Origin: Shewanella zhangzhouensis
GTDB lineage: Bacteria; Pseudomonadota; Gammaproteobacteria; Enterobacterales; Shewanellaceae
Direction of reading: 5' to 3'
NCBI RefSeq assembly: GCF_019457615.1
Contig: NZ_CP080414.1
Location: 4,289,501-4,353,500 of the forward strand
Length of the DNA: 64,000 bases
Below, in pieces: positions 51,523 through 59,756 of this stretch. How positions within the stretch are numbered: position 1 is the first letter of the stretch; each line of letters begins with the position of its first letter. The position numbers and the translations under genes were made by a program. The notes below the pieces were generated by a model. The model was not told where the DNA came from. It made no database searches and saw only the letters and a program-made list of their open reading frames with translations.

Positions 51523-51996
51523 TCAGAGCGCCGCCAACACTACTTCGGCCTTGCTCACCTCGAAGGCTTTGGGCGCTTCAACGTTCAGCAGGGTTACCAC
51601 GCCATTATCTACCACCATGGCGTAGCGCTGTGAACGTACGCCGCCGAATGCCCCGGTGTCCATGGTCAGGCCCAATGCCTGGGTAAACTGACCATCGCCG
51701 TCGGCCAGCATCTTAATCTCAGCGGCATTCTGGGCATCACCCCAGGCCTTCATTACAAAGGCATCGTTCACGGAAATGCAGGCGATAAAGTCGACACCCT
51801 TGGCCTTTATCTCGTCGGCCAGCACCACGTAACCGGGCAGGTGAGCCGCAGAGCAGGTAGGGGTGAAAGCGCCGGGAACGGCAAATACTACGGCTTTTTT
51901 GCCGGCAAACAGGCTTTGTACATCATGGTTCACCATGCCATCGGCGGTGAGCTCGGCCAGTTGGCCCGCAGGCAGAAATTGACCTGTAGTGATCAT
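51523..51996 (-). CDS. Peroxiredoxin (Prx5/AhpE-like)
   Basis: 157 aa thioredoxin-fold peroxidase reducing H2O2 and organic hydroperoxides. Peroxidatic Cys in the canonical PGAFTPTCSAAHLPGY motif, with the Arg in GVRSQRYAMVV. No resolving Cys is apparent beyond it, so it is probably a 1-Cys or Prx5-type enzyme using glutathione, thioredoxin or another partner. GGAG lies 5 bases before the ATG. Confidence 0.92.
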   Translation of the reverse strand: MITTGQFLPAGQLAELTADGMVNHDVQSLFAGKKAVVFAVPGAFTPTCSAAHLPGYVVLADEIKAKGVDFIACISVNDAFVMKAWGDAQNAAEIKMLADGDGQFTQALGLTMDTGAFGGVRSQRYAMVVDNGVVTLLNVEAPKAFEVSKAEVVLAAL

Positions 51997-52080
51997 AATA
52001 AGCTCCAGAGAGGGATTGTTTTCGTCATGCTACTCCCTTTAAGGCATGACAAACACCGAGAAAAAGCAGGGGCAAAAAAC

Positions 52081-52108
52081 ACAAACGGCACCCTGTGGCG
52101 CCGTTTGT
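52081..52108 (-). terminator. Rho-independent terminator of the small secreted-protein gene
   Basis: Stem ACAAACGGC / GCCGTTTGT with 10-base loop, followed in the minus direction by GTTTTTTG. 23 bp past the stop of the gene at 52132. Confidence 0.82.
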
Positions 52109-52131
52109 TACTGAGTTGACCTGCAGGGTCA

Positions 52132-52377
52132 TTATTCTCCCTGTTCAGGAGACTTGTTCCCGGCCTGATTACAGGCATAGGGGTCAACACATGTTGCCGT
52201 TTCTGGCTCGCTGCGATAAGCCGACAAGCTCTTGGCATCACCCACCTGCTGGGCAACAGCCTGGCGAAGCAGAGGCTGCATGCCTTCAAGGTTAGTGTCC
52301 TGCAGTGTGCCGTTGATATCCTGATAAGTAAGCCAGGCGGCATACGCGAGAATGGCATAGCAAATCTGCCGTTTCAT
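52132..52377 (-). CDS. Small hypothetical exported protein
   Basis: 81 aa beginning MKRQICYAILAYAAWLTYQDI, a short hydrophobic segment that may be a signal or anchor; the rest is hydrophilic with two Cys (TCVDPYAC), Gln/Glu-rich and ending KSPEQGE. Not recognised. AGGA lies 8 bases before the ATG at 52377, a Rho-independent terminator follows, and codon use looks normal, so it is likely a real gene. A longer start at 52392 has no extra support. Confidence 0.7.
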   Translation of the reverse strand: MKRQICYAILAYAAWLTYQDINGTLQDTNLEGMQPLLRQAVAQQVGDAKSLSAYRSEPETATCVDPYACNQAGNKSPEQGE

Positions 52378-52703
52378 GACAATATCCTTCAATTATTCCG
52401 ATCTGTTACTCAGGAATAGATTCAGCTCTATTCACGGCGAATTTTGTTCAAAAAAATCAGTACTTTCAATAGCAGTTTTTTTGACCAGTCAAAAATATGG
52501 CGAAATAAATTGCGCGCAATATATTAATGGCTTCTTATACAACCAGTTACAAAATCAGATACGTTAAAGAGCACAAAAAATTTTTTTATATTTTTTTTCA
52601 GGCATGCTATTCCTGTTGGTTGTTAAAGCAGCACTAACGCCCATAGCAAGCGGGATAGCGCCATAGTAGCGACGGCTTATTTACTCAGAAAAAAGGAAAC
52701 AAG
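52378..52703. other. AT-rich intergenic region between divergent genes
   Basis: 326 bp without a convincing gene. It holds the promoters for the small exported protein (leftward) and for the NTF2-like gene (rightward). The most striking part is 52575-52598, an A6T7ATAT8 stretch likely to be intrinsically curved, possibly a UP element or a nucleoid-protein (H-NS-like) site. A start-to-stop frame at 52376-52567 encodes a low-complexity, unconserved-looking peptide and is not called. Confidence 0.5.
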
Positions 52704-53069
52704 ATGACACCGGAGCAATTGGTGCAAGGGCAGCTGGACGCCTATAACGCCCATGACCTGGACGCCTTTTTACGCTTTTTCAGTGACAAGGTGGCCGTTA
52801 TCCGTCCACCCGCGTCCAAGCCTGTATTGCAGGGTAAGGCCGAATTTGCTGAGTTTTATCGAAAAGAACGCTTTTGTGTACCCACACTCCATGCCGAAGT
52901 CAGCAATCGCATGGTGCTGGGAAATAAAGTGATAGACCATGAGCACATCACAGGGTTAGGCCCCGATGCGTTTGAAGTGGCCGTGGTGTATGAAATTCGA
53001 GACGGTCTTATCCAAACCCTGTGGAGCTTTGGCGCAGACAAAATTCAGGGAATCCCCGGCAATGACTGA
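52704..53069 (+). CDS. NTF2-like (SnoaL-type) protein
   Basis: 121 aa with the cone-shaped NTF2 fold pattern: QLDAYNAHDLDAFLRFFSDKVAVI at the N-terminus, and EHITGLGPDAFEVAVVYEIRDGLIQTLWSFG at the end. Families of this fold include ketosteroid isomerases, SnoaL cyclases and many unknowns, usually binding a small hydrophobic ligand; activity here is unknown. AAGGAAAC precedes the ATG. Its last eight bases overlap the following GNAT gene, so both are one operon. Confidence 0.8.
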   Translation: MTPEQLVQGQLDAYNAHDLDAFLRFFSDKVAVIRPPASKPVLQGKAEFAEFYRKERFCVPTLHAEVSNRMVLGNKVIDHEHITGLGPDAFEVAVVYEIRDGLIQTLWSFGADKIQGIPGND

Positions 53070-53484
53070 TTTCAGGGTTACCAGCGCACTGTCTGACATG
53101 AACATGTCCGTCATCCACGGTTTTTTGCAACATTCCTATTGGGCAAAAGGGATCCCGGAAGCCACATTACGCCGCGCCCTTGAAAACAGTCTCTGTTTCG
53201 GGCTCTTCTGCGGAAACGACCAAATCGGCTTTGCGCGTATGATCACCGATAAGGCGACCTTCGCGTATCTGGCCGATGTCTTTGTGCTGGAAAGCCACCG
53301 CGGACAAGGTGGCTCCAAAGTACTGATGCAGGCCGTAATGGCGCACCCGGAACTCGCCGGGCTGAGACGTATGATGCTGGCCACCAGCGATGCCCATGGT
53401 CTGTATCGTCAGTTTGGTTTTACCGACCTGGGCAACCCGGGGATCATGATGGAGATACACCGCCCGAACGTATACCAGCCCTGA
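53062..53484 (+). CDS. GNAT-family N-acetyltransferase
   Basis: 140 aa from the ATG at 53062 (MTDFRVTSALSDM). GNAT pattern: IHGFLQHSYWAKGIPEATLRRAL, the central YLADVFVLESHRGQGGSKVLM (acetyl-CoA pyrophosphate loop, R-G-Q-G-G) and MLATSDAHGLYRQFGF at the C-terminus. Substrate unknown. It overlaps the NTF2-like gene by 8 bp and on the other strand its 3' end overlaps a 57-residue ORF. AGGGA lies 11 bases upstream of the start. Confidence 0.85.
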   Translation: MTDFRVTSALSDMNMSVIHGFLQHSYWAKGIPEATLRRALENSLCFGLFCGNDQIGFARMITDKATFAYLADVFVLESHRGQGGSKVLMQAVMAHPELAGLRRMMLATSDAHGLYRQFGFTDLGNPGIMMEIHRPNVYQP

Positions 53485-53617
53485 TACGCTCAACTTCATG
53501 GCGGATTTCGGCCACGTATTTGTCGTCGTAGTCCAAACGTTCAAATTCTTCGAGGCAGGCCAGGTACATCTCCAGCCTGCGCTCTGCGGTCAATGTCGGT
53601 AAAAAAAGAAAATCCAT
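53444..53617 (-). CDS. Short 57-residue ORF (conserved-looking small protein)
   Basis: A minus-strand frame starting at ATG 53617 and ending at TGA 53444-53446. It translates to MDFLFLPTLTAERRLEMYLA, then CLEEFERLDYDDKYVAEIR and a tail HEVERIRAGIRSGGVSPS: an amphipathic, Glu/Arg/Leu-rich helical protein with balanced codon use. No signal peptide, no membrane segment, no recognised family. The Shine-Dalgarno is poor (only GATG/TAGA near). A 16-bp palindrome sits 8 bases upstream of its start. The last 41 bases overlap the convergent GNAT gene. It may be a real small protein. Confidence 0.55.
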   Translation of the reverse strand: MDFLFLPTLTAERRLEMYLACLEEFERLDYDDKYVAEIRHEVERIRAGIRSGGVSPS

Positions 53618-53905
53618 TTTCTACATCACATCCATGTGATCACTCGGCATAGGTTGAAGTCTGCAGTTTAGAGCAAAATCTCCACTTTCAGTGGATCCGC
53701 TCGCTTTGGCAGCGAGAGGCACCTGCTTAGCAAAGCCATAACTTACAATGTGTTAGCCAAATAACGTCAGCGGTCCCCTTACCCGGGTGGCAAATATCGC
53801 ACAGTAATTGGCGCAGGGGCTTACGCCGAGAGAGGCTTCACACTACAACGCATTGATTTTAATAAAATTACAATATACCGACCGGTTAAAAGCCAAGGAC
53901 ATCCC
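53618..53905. other. Intergenic region with small hairpins
   Basis: 288 bp between the small ORF and the next acetyltransferase. It contains a 16-bp palindrome (53625-53640), a 13-base hairpin CCACT-TTC-AGTGG (53682-53694) and CTCGCT-N5-AGCGAG (53700-53716). No reading frame of note, no tRNA. The second half is AT-rich near the rightward promoter. Confidence 0.5.
53625..53640. promoter_or_regulatory. 16-bp palindrome, candidate operator of the small ORF
   Basis: ATCACAT-CC-ATGTGAT, perfect 7-bp arms with a 2-bp spacer, 8 bases before the ATG of the 57-residue ORF. A two-base loop would not form a stable RNA hairpin, so DNA binding by a dimeric regulator is more likely than an RNA structure. 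Confidence 0.5.
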
Positions 53906-54466
53906 ATGCTCACAGCCCCCCAACTTAAGACGACGCGCCTGGCACTGCGCCCACTGTCCCAACAAGACCTGCCTGCGTTCACCCTCTACCGCCAACAGCC
54001 AGAGGTAGCCCGCTATCAAGGCTGGTCAGATTACGACATGGGCAAGGCAGAAGCCCTGCTGAACGCACAGCTGGGCGGTACATTCGGCACAGCCGATTCC
54101 TGGTTTCAGATGGCCATTGTCGACAAAGACACCGATGCGCTACTGGGCGACCTGGCGCTGCATTTTATCGACGAGAACCAGCTGGAAATCGGCTTTACCC
54201 TGGCTCCCCAACATCAGGGCCAAGGCCTGGCAAAGGAAGCCGTCACCTGTCTGCTGGATTGGTATCTGCTGCAAAGTGCGGGGCACAGGGTGACGGCAAT
54301 CTGTGATACAGAGAACCTGGCCAGCTGGCGACTACTGGAAGCCCTGGGCTTCAGGCGAGAAGCCCACTGGGTGGAGAATATCTTCTTTAAAGGGGCCTGG
54401 GGCTCAGAGTATCAATATGCCCTGCTAGCCCGGGAGTGGCGCTCCCGGCCTGTTGGCATCCTCTGA
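53906..54466 (+). CDS. RimJ/RimL-type GNAT acetyltransferase
   Basis: 186 aa. Starts LKTTRLALRPLSQQDLPAFTLY, then LLGDLALHFIDENQLEIGFTLAPQHQGQGLAKEA (the acetyl-CoA motif Q-G-Q-G-L-A) and CDTENLASWRLLEALGFRREAH. RimJ/L types acetylate protein or small-molecule amines; no specific target can be named. AAGGA (53896-53900) lies 5 bases upstream of the ATG. PfkB kinase follows 120 bp downstream. Confidence 0.88.
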   Translation: MLTAPQLKTTRLALRPLSQQDLPAFTLYRQQPEVARYQGWSDYDMGKAEALLNAQLGGTFGTADSWFQMAIVDKDTDALLGDLALHFIDENQLEIGFTLAPQHQGQGLAKEAVTCLLDWYLLQSAGHRVTAICDTENLASWRLLEALGFRREAHWVENIFFKGAWGSEYQYALLAREWRSRPVGIL

Positions 54467-54586
54467 GGCCAAAGCGCGACCCAGATCAGGAAACGGTACG
54501 CCAATCCGCCGAGTCATTCACGCCCCGCTTTGCAGCCCAGCCAAGGACGGTTACCATCAATGCAAGACAGTTTCCGGAACCTTGCC

Positions 54587-55465
54587 ATGGCCAATGTTTT
54601 ACTGGTAGCCAACCTCAATTGTGACCGCATCTTGTTGCTGGACAAACCCCTGACCAGCGGCGGGCGCTTTCATTACCATGATGGCGGTCAACGCCTGGGA
54701 GGCGGTGGCGCCAATACCGGTCTGGGATTGGTATGGGCCGGACACAGGGTCGCCCTGGTCAGTCAGGTCGGCAGAGATAAGGTGGGCGACTGGCTGCTCG
54801 CCGAAACCAGCACTGCGGGTATCGATTGCCACCTCATTTCGCGCCGCCCCGGCAATACCTGTGAGATGTTGCTGATGATGACTCCCAATGGTGACCGCAC
54901 CATCATACGACCCCAGAGACCCGTCTTCGAGTTGCCGGCGCCGCCCCGTTGGCAGCGCTGGGATGTACTCTATATCAACTCGTCCGCCGAAGGCGCCGTC
55001 AGCTGGGCCAAAACGGCGCTGGAACATTGTCTGGTGGTTGGGCAACTGGCCAAGGACGAGCGTCAGCGTCCCTGTCATATCCTCATCACCTCGGCATCGG
55101 ATCTCGCCGGCAGAGCCTCTGGCGACCTGTGGCAGTACGCCAAAGGCATTGCCGGTGACAGCCTGCAGCATTTTATCGTGACCGATGGCGCCAAAGGGGC
55201 CCGTGCCTACAGCGAAGCCGGAACCCTGCATGTACCGGCCAGGCCCGCGAATGTGGTTGATACCACGGGGGCGGGTGATGTGTATGCCGCGGGGCTTATT
55301 CATGGTTTGGTGTCGGCTCTTACCCTGAAACAGGCCATGGAAGAAGCCGCCATTTGGGCAGCGATTGCTGTGGAAAGTGAAAGCTCTACCCCCGGTGAAG
55401 CACTTAAAGATCATCTGGCGGAAAAAGAGGCAGAATGTCATACAACTGCAACCAAGGCGCCCTAG
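54587..55465 (+). CDS. PfkB/ribokinase-family sugar or nucleoside kinase
   Basis: 292 aa from the ATG at 54587 (MANVLLVANLNCDRILLLDKP). PfkB signature 1 GGGGANTGLGLVWAG and signature 2 VVDTTGAGDVYAAGLIHGL with the catalytic Asp and anion hole GAGD. The family phosphorylates ribose, fructose-6-P, tagatose-6-P or nucleosides; no substrate can be named. Earlier in-frame ATGs at 54530 and 54560 exist, but the fold starts at MANVLL. A terminator follows. Confidence 0.87.
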   Translation: MANVLLVANLNCDRILLLDKPLTSGGRFHYHDGGQRLGGGGANTGLGLVWAGHRVALVSQVGRDKVGDWLLAETSTAGIDCHLISRRPGNTCEMLLMMTPNGDRTIIRPQRPVFELPAPPRWQRWDVLYINSSAEGAVSWAKTALEHCLVVGQLAKDERQRPCHILITSASDLAGRASGDLWQYAKGIAGDSLQHFIVTDGAKGARAYSEAGTLHVPARPANVVDTTGAGDVYAAGLIHGLVSALTLKQAMEEAAIWAAIAVESESSTPGEALKDHLAEKEAECHTTATKAP

Positions 55466-55542
55466 TATAAGCCCCGTGAGATGCATGATTTTGGGTTTGC
55501 GCTCCTGAACTTCCCATTTGTCAGTTGTTTGCTCGTTATGTC

Positions 55543-55572
55543 GCCCCGTCCCCCGAACGGGGCTTTTTTTTT
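55543..55572 (+). terminator. Rho-independent terminator after the PfkB gene
   Basis: Stem GCCCCGT / ACGGGGC with 7-base loop and nine T (55564-55572). A second GCCCCGT at 55470-55476 could pair with the same right arm, so an alternative fold is possible. Confidence 0.9.
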
Positions 55573-55656
55573 GCGCAAAGTTTGGCCTCTGCCCCAGTGG
55601 TGTTTTAGGATTTCCAAAACAGCATGCTCAAGCCTGCCGCCGACACTGAGGAACCC

Positions 55657-56214
55657 ATGCCCTCCGAACTCTGCCTTGCCCTGACCCCAAGATTGGGACT
55701 ACGCCGCTTCACAGTGGACGATGCGACGGATTTTTACACCCTGAACCGGGATGCAGAAGTACTCAAATACACCGGGGACTTACCCTTTGAGAGCCCAACA
55801 GCGGCCCGGGACTTTATCCTGGGGTACCAACATTACCACGACCATGGATTTGGCCGTTGGGCCATTCAGCTTCACTCGGGTGAGTTCATCGGTTTCTGTG
55901 GTTTGAAGCGACATGGGGACGCCAGTGTCGACCTGGGTTTCAGATTAATGCGCCCCTTTTGGGGCCAGGGCCTGGCCGCCGAAGCGGCCAGAGCCGCCAT
56001 GGTGCTGGCCATCGATAAGTACGGCCTGACTGAGCTGATAGCCCGCGCCATGGCAGGTAACGGCGCCAGCATCGCCCTGCTGGGCAAACTCGGCTTCACC
56101 CCAAAAGCCGGATTGGATACCCCACCCTGGCTGGGCTTTGCCGCCAATCTGACCCGGGGAGCCCTGGTGGATGACTTGGCGTTGTGGCGCGCCGCTGTTA
56201 CTCTGACGCCCTAG
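55657..56214 (+). CDS. GNAT-family acetyltransferase (RimJ/L-like)
   Basis: 185 aa from the ATG at 55657 (MPSELCLALTPRLGLRRFTVDDATDFYTLN). The acetyl-CoA binding strand-loop is VDLGFRLMRPFWGQGLAAEAARAAM, and ARAMAGNGASIALLGKLGFTP closes the fold. GAGGAACCC lies right before the start. Typical of the acyltransferases that modify small amines or N-termini; no target can be named. A short gap to the MOSC gene suggests co-transcription. Confidence 0.85.
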   Translation: MPSELCLALTPRLGLRRFTVDDATDFYTLNRDAEVLKYTGDLPFESPTAARDFILGYQHYHDHGFGRWAIQLHSGEFIGFCGLKRHGDASVDLGFRLMRPFWGQGLAAEAARAAMVLAIDKYGLTELIARAMAGNGASIALLGKLGFTPKAGLDTPPWLGFAANLTRGALVDDLALWRAAVTLTP

Positions 56215-56250
56215 TCAGGGATTAGGGTAACAGCACAGGGGAGCGCCTCA

Positions 56251-56940
56251 TTGTCCGCTACATTCATCACCAAATCAGCCCTCTATCACGGTACAGACAG
56301 CAGTCAACTCGGCCAGGTATCCAGCGGTATCGCACACAAACAGCGCGCAGCAGTACTGCAAGTCACAGCACAGGGCATTGTGGGCGATGCCCAGGTGGAT
56401 ACCCGCCACCATGGCGGACCTGACAGGGCGGTGCATCATTTTCCCCGGGAACATTACGGCGAGTATCGCCGACGGGATATGTTCCGGGGTTTTGTGGATG
56501 CCCCGGCAATGGGTGAAAACATCAGTACCGTTGGCCTGACGGAAGAAACACTGCACATTGGTGACATTCTCAGCTTTGGCAGCACAGTACTGCAGGTGAC
56601 TCAGCCACGCTCTCCCTGTTTTAAGCTGGATTTACGCTTCGCCTACCCCGGCTTTGCGCTGGTGATGCAAACGCTGGGTAAAAGTGGCTGGTTCTACCGT
56701 GTGCTGACGCCCGGTGAAATCACTGAAACCGATACTCTGCAGCTGAAAGAACGCCTGTCTGACATCAGTGTGGCAGATGCCATGCAGTGTTATTTTTCGG
56801 CTGAGTTTCACGAAACGGGTTATCGGCGATTGCTGGCATGCCCGGGCCTAGCCCAAAGCTGGCGCAACAGCCTGGAAAAGCGCCTTGCCAGCGGCAAAAT
56901 TGAAGACTGGCGCCCGCGCTTGATGGGTCCGGGGCAATAA
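56251..56940 (+). CDS. MOSC-domain protein (YiiM-like)
   Basis: 229 aa with a TTG start preceded by GGGGAG at 9 bases. MOSC features are VTAQGIVGDAQVDTRHHGGPDRAVHHFP, GENISTVGLTEETLHIGDI and the Cys in TQPRSPCFKLDLRFAYPG that binds the molybdenum-cofactor sulfur. YiiM-type proteins reduce 6-hydroxylaminopurine or carry Moco-dependent sulfur chemistry. It is the only Moco-linked gene in this accessory stretch; moaABCD are 5 kb away. Confidence 0.85.
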   Translation: MSATFITKSALYHGTDSSQLGQVSSGIAHKQRAAVLQVTAQGIVGDAQVDTRHHGGPDRAVHHFPREHYGEYRRRDMFRGFVDAPAMGENISTVGLTEETLHIGDILSFGSTVLQVTQPRSPCFKLDLRFAYPGFALVMQTLGKSGWFYRVLTPGEITETDTLQLKERLSDISVADAMQCYFSAEFHETGYRRLLACPGLAQSWRNSLEKRLASGKIEDWRPRLMGPGQ

Positions 56941-57020
56941 CACTGGCCCAGATTCAACGAACAAGCTACAGGCCTATGCCCGTATTCTCGGCAGGCTTTA
57001 ACACTGTCTTTCAAAACAAA

Positions 57021-57041
57021 AAGCCCGGCAATGCCGGGCTT
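57021..57041. terminator. Bidirectional terminator between MOSC gene and the YggL-like gene
   Basis: Perfect 9-bp stem AAGCCCGGC / GCCGGGCTT with a 3-base loop, A tract upstream; the minus direction reads into TTTTT. Confidence 0.87.
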
Positions 57042-57061
57042 ATTTACATCCAGATGAGACA

Positions 57062-57439
57062 TTAATCCACGTAAGTGGTGTCCCAGTCGCCATAGTTGGC
57101 ATCACCGGCATAAATGGTCAGCGGCAGATCGCCAAACACACCACGGATGCTCTCGGCTACGGTGTTAGCCACCTCGGCCACACTGCCCTGACCAGAGAAG
57201 AAACTCACAGACACATGGTAGCGGTCGTTGTAATAGGCAATCAGCAGATCCCAACCGTTTTCGATTTCCTGATTGGCCAGGGCTTCATCCAGCGCTTCGA
57301 ACTTGTCTTCATCAGCCTGAAAGCGAAATTCGATACAGGTTTCAGCCCAGGGACCCAGCGCCAGCTTCTTCAGGTGACGAGCCTTGTGGTGGGATTTAAC
57401 TTGTGGCCTTTCCAGCTCCGGGACGGCGATTACTGACAT
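57062..57439 (-). CDS. Hypothetical protein, weakly similar to YggL (DUF469)
   Basis: 125 aa, not confidently recognised. HKARHLKKLALGPWAETCIEFRFQ resembles the opening of DUF469/YggL-type proteins, but the later part (FEALDEALANQEIENGWDLLIAYYNDRYHVSVSF, WDTTYVD) does not clearly match. No signal peptide, no membrane segment, one Cys. The ATG is preceded by AGAGGAA at 7 bases. It is convergent with the MOSC gene and shares its terminator. Confidence 0.6.
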   Translation of the reverse strand: MSVIAVPELERPQVKSHHKARHLKKLALGPWAETCIEFRFQADEDKFEALDEALANQEIENGWDLLIAYYNDRYHVSVSFFSGQGSVAEVANTVAESIRGVFGDLPLTIYAGDANYGDWDTTYVD

Positions 57440-57566
57440 GGTATTTCCTCTGATTTAGTGCCGCGACAGGGCACCGATAATTGCAGTAGACCCGGGCAGG
57501 TTACGCCACTCTGGCCCGGGTCGCAAGCGCTTGTGTCCGGCGCTGCGAGCCCGGCCCAGCGATGAT

Positions 57567-59477
57567 TTACACCTTAAAGCGAGCCACCAGCTGATCGAGG
57601 CGAGTGGCAAGGGCATTGAGATCTTTACTGGCTCGGGCAGCTGCCTGAGCCGTTGCTGCGGTGCGCTGGGTGATGTCGTTAATCTCAGTCACATTGCGGT
57701 TGATATCTTCCACTACGGTCGATTGCTCTTCGGTTGCGGCAGCCACCTGAATATTCATGTCGCTGATAAGTCCAATCTGATCGGAAATGCCACTCAGGGT
57801 ATTGCTGGCTTCATCAACCGCCGACACCCCTTCCTGGGAGCGGCTGCGGCTCTGGGACATGGCATTGACCGCCCTGGCCGATTCGGATTGCAGCTTATCT
57901 ATCATTACCTGCACCTCATCGGTGGAGGCCGCAGTGCGGGATGCCAGATTACGCACCTCGTCGGCCACAACGGCAAATCCACGGCCGGCTTCCCCGGCGC
58001 GGGCAGCCTCGATGGCGGCATTGAGCGCCAGCAGGTTGGTTTGCTCTGAAATCGCGCGGATCACGTCCAGAATACTGCCGATGGACTTGGTATGGGTGGC
58101 CAGGGACTCAATCACCTCACCCACCTGAGACACATCTTTGGAAAGCTGATTGATGGTATCCCGCGCCTGGGTCACCACCTTCTGACCCGAGCCAGAGGCC
58201 CGGTCGGCGTCCTTGGCGGCTTCGGCAGCCTGGGCTGCGTTGGCGGCAATCTCGTTCACTGTGGCGCCCATCTCGTTGATGGCGGTCACCACCTGCATGG
58301 TGCGGTCTTTCTGATCCTGGCTGTCTTCCAATGTTTGCTGTGCCTGGCGTGACACATCAATGGCCGACTTGCCAAGCTGCTCGCTGGTTTGGGCCACTTC
58401 AATCACAGAGTCCTGGATTTTGCTGATAAAGCTGTTAAAGCCGCTGGCAAGTTGCGCCAATTCATCTTCACCCTGCACCGGCAAACGCTGGCGTAAGTCC
58501 CCTTCACCCTCACCTATATCACGGAACATACGTGCAACGGCGGCGATAGGCTTACTGACACTGGAAGCGACAAAACCAGACAACACCACAAAAGCGAGTG
58601 CAATCAACAAAGTAGAAAATAGAATTTTCAGCGCGGCGTCATCCAGCAGGGCGAACACTTCAGCCTCTGGCACCTGAGCGACCAAGTACCAATCGATGGA
58701 GGGTAAATAGCTACTGGCCACCATCATGGGCTGACCGTCCACTTCCACCTCCATGTAGTTGAAATCGGCCCTGGACAACAAGCTGCCGCTTTTACCATAC
58801 AAGGAGTTGAGCGTGGCCTTACGAATTTTGCCGGGATCTGAGTGCAGTTGCACTTCACCCTTCGCATCGACCAGATAGACAAAGCCGGATTCTTCCAGCT
58901 TAAAAGACTTGAGCCGCTGCACCATGGCATCCAGCGACTTGGCCAGTCCCGCAAGGCCGCGACCATTGAGCTGCTGATAGTTGATAAACAGCTTCACTTC
59001 ACCGTTGGCTTCGGTAAACACATTCAGGCTTTGCTGCACACCGCTGCTGCGATAATCGAAAAACCAGCCGTCCTGTTCCGGGGTCAGTACCCGCAAGAAG
59101 CCACCCTGGGTGTAGTAAGCACCGGTTTCGCGGTCGGCATAGGAAGCCTGTGCCAGCTGGTACTGACTGGCCACATCCTGCAACTGGGCAACCACTCTGG
59201 ACTCGTCTTCTGCAGGACGCCCCTGCTCAAGCCATTTGCCTAACATGCGGCTATCAGCCAGCTGCTTTGCAGCGTTTAGCAGGCTTACCATGTCTTTTTC
59301 AAGCTCGTTGCGGATACTCAGCATTTTGGCCGGCATTTCTGAGCCCAGCATCCGCTGCTCTACCACGTCTCTGGCGCTGTGCTGCCCCAATAGCCCCACC
59401 GCGACGGTGGAAAGGATCACCGCCAGCGAGACAGTAAGCAAAATCTTTTGTTTGATGGTAAGCATGTTTAAGTTCAT
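57567..59477 (-). CDS. Methyl-accepting chemotaxis protein with Cache-like domain
   Basis: 636 aa from the ATG at 59477. TM1 (about 9-29) and TM2 (about 290-312) enclose a periplasmic domain with Cache-like segments (YADRETGAYYTQGGFLRVLTP and ESGFVYLVDAKGEVQLHSDPGKI). A HAMP segment (SKPIAAVARMFRDIGEGEGD) and the signalling region with SEQTNLLALNAAIEAARAGEAGRGFAVVADEVRNLASRTA (about 475-515) follow. It ends ALATRLDQLVARFKV without a CheR-tethering pentapeptide. The longer frame start at 59522 adds an unlikely 15 residues. Ligand unknown. Confidence 0.9.
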   Translation of the reverse strand: MNLNMLTIKQKILLTVSLAVILSTVAVGLLGQHSARDVVEQRMLGSEMPAKMLSIRNELEKDMVSLLNAAKQLADSRMLGKWLEQGRPAEDESRVVAQLQDVASQYQLAQASYADRETGAYYTQGGFLRVLTPEQDGWFFDYRSSGVQQSLNVFTEANGEVKLFINYQQLNGRGLAGLAKSLDAMVQRLKSFKLEESGFVYLVDAKGEVQLHSDPGKIRKATLNSLYGKSGSLLSRADFNYMEVEVDGQPMMVASSYLPSIDWYLVAQVPEAEVFALLDDAALKILFSTLLIALAFVVLSGFVASSVSKPIAAVARMFRDIGEGEGDLRQRLPVQGEDELAQLASGFNSFISKIQDSVIEVAQTSEQLGKSAIDVSRQAQQTLEDSQDQKDRTMQVVTAINEMGATVNEIAANAAQAAEAAKDADRASGSGQKVVTQARDTINQLSKDVSQVGEVIESLATHTKSIGSILDVIRAISEQTNLLALNAAIEAARAGEAGRGFAVVADEVRNLASRTAASTDEVQVMIDKLQSESARAVNAMSQSRSRSQEGVSAVDEASNTLSGISDQIGLISDMNIQVAAATEEQSTVVEDINRNVTEINDITQRTAATAQAAARASKDLNALATRLDQLVARFKV

Positions 59478-59711
59478 TGCCTTATTCTTCCTGAAGCTGA
59501 GGAAATAGGGATAAATACTCACTATGCAGTATTGACCCTAATAAGCGTTTTTTCCGCTTGGCTCAGAAATAATGCATAAAAAGTAATAACGCCGCCCATT
59601 GCGGTGACAAGGGGGCTAACAGTGGGCACTGAAGAAAAAATGAGCTTATGATTTTTAGGCGGCGAATTATGGCGAAAGATTGGGCAATTCGCAATTACCT
59701 GATATAAAAAA
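59478..59711. other. Intergenic region upstream of the Cache-type MCP
   Basis: 234 bp between the MCP start and the ETF-QO terminator. Moderately AT-rich; promoter presumably here. No repeat, no gene, no site I can name. Confidence 0.4.
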
Positions 59712-59733
59712 GCCGGAGAATTTCTTCTCCGGC
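59712..59733 (-). terminator. Rho-independent terminator after ETF-QO
   Basis: Perfect 9-bp stem GCCGGAGAA / TTCTCCGGC with TTTC loop; A-rich tract upstream becomes T6 in the minus direction. 23 bp past the gene's stop. Confidence 0.92.
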
Positions 59734-59756
59734 CAATGAGTTGCTTACAACCACCC

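Noticed and set aside
52376..52567. 63-codon plus-strand frame starting near the small exported gene
   Set aside because: It starts inside the divergent gene's start region, is AT-driven in composition, and has no ribosome site.
53700..53790. Possible integron attC-like site (hairpins and a GTTAGCC sequence)
   Set aside because: The core sites do not match the attC consensus, there is no second simple site at the right distance, and no integrase or cassette series is present.
55481..55684. 67-codon plus frame over the PfkB terminator
   Set aside because: It runs through a Rho-independent terminator, has no SD and no conserved content.
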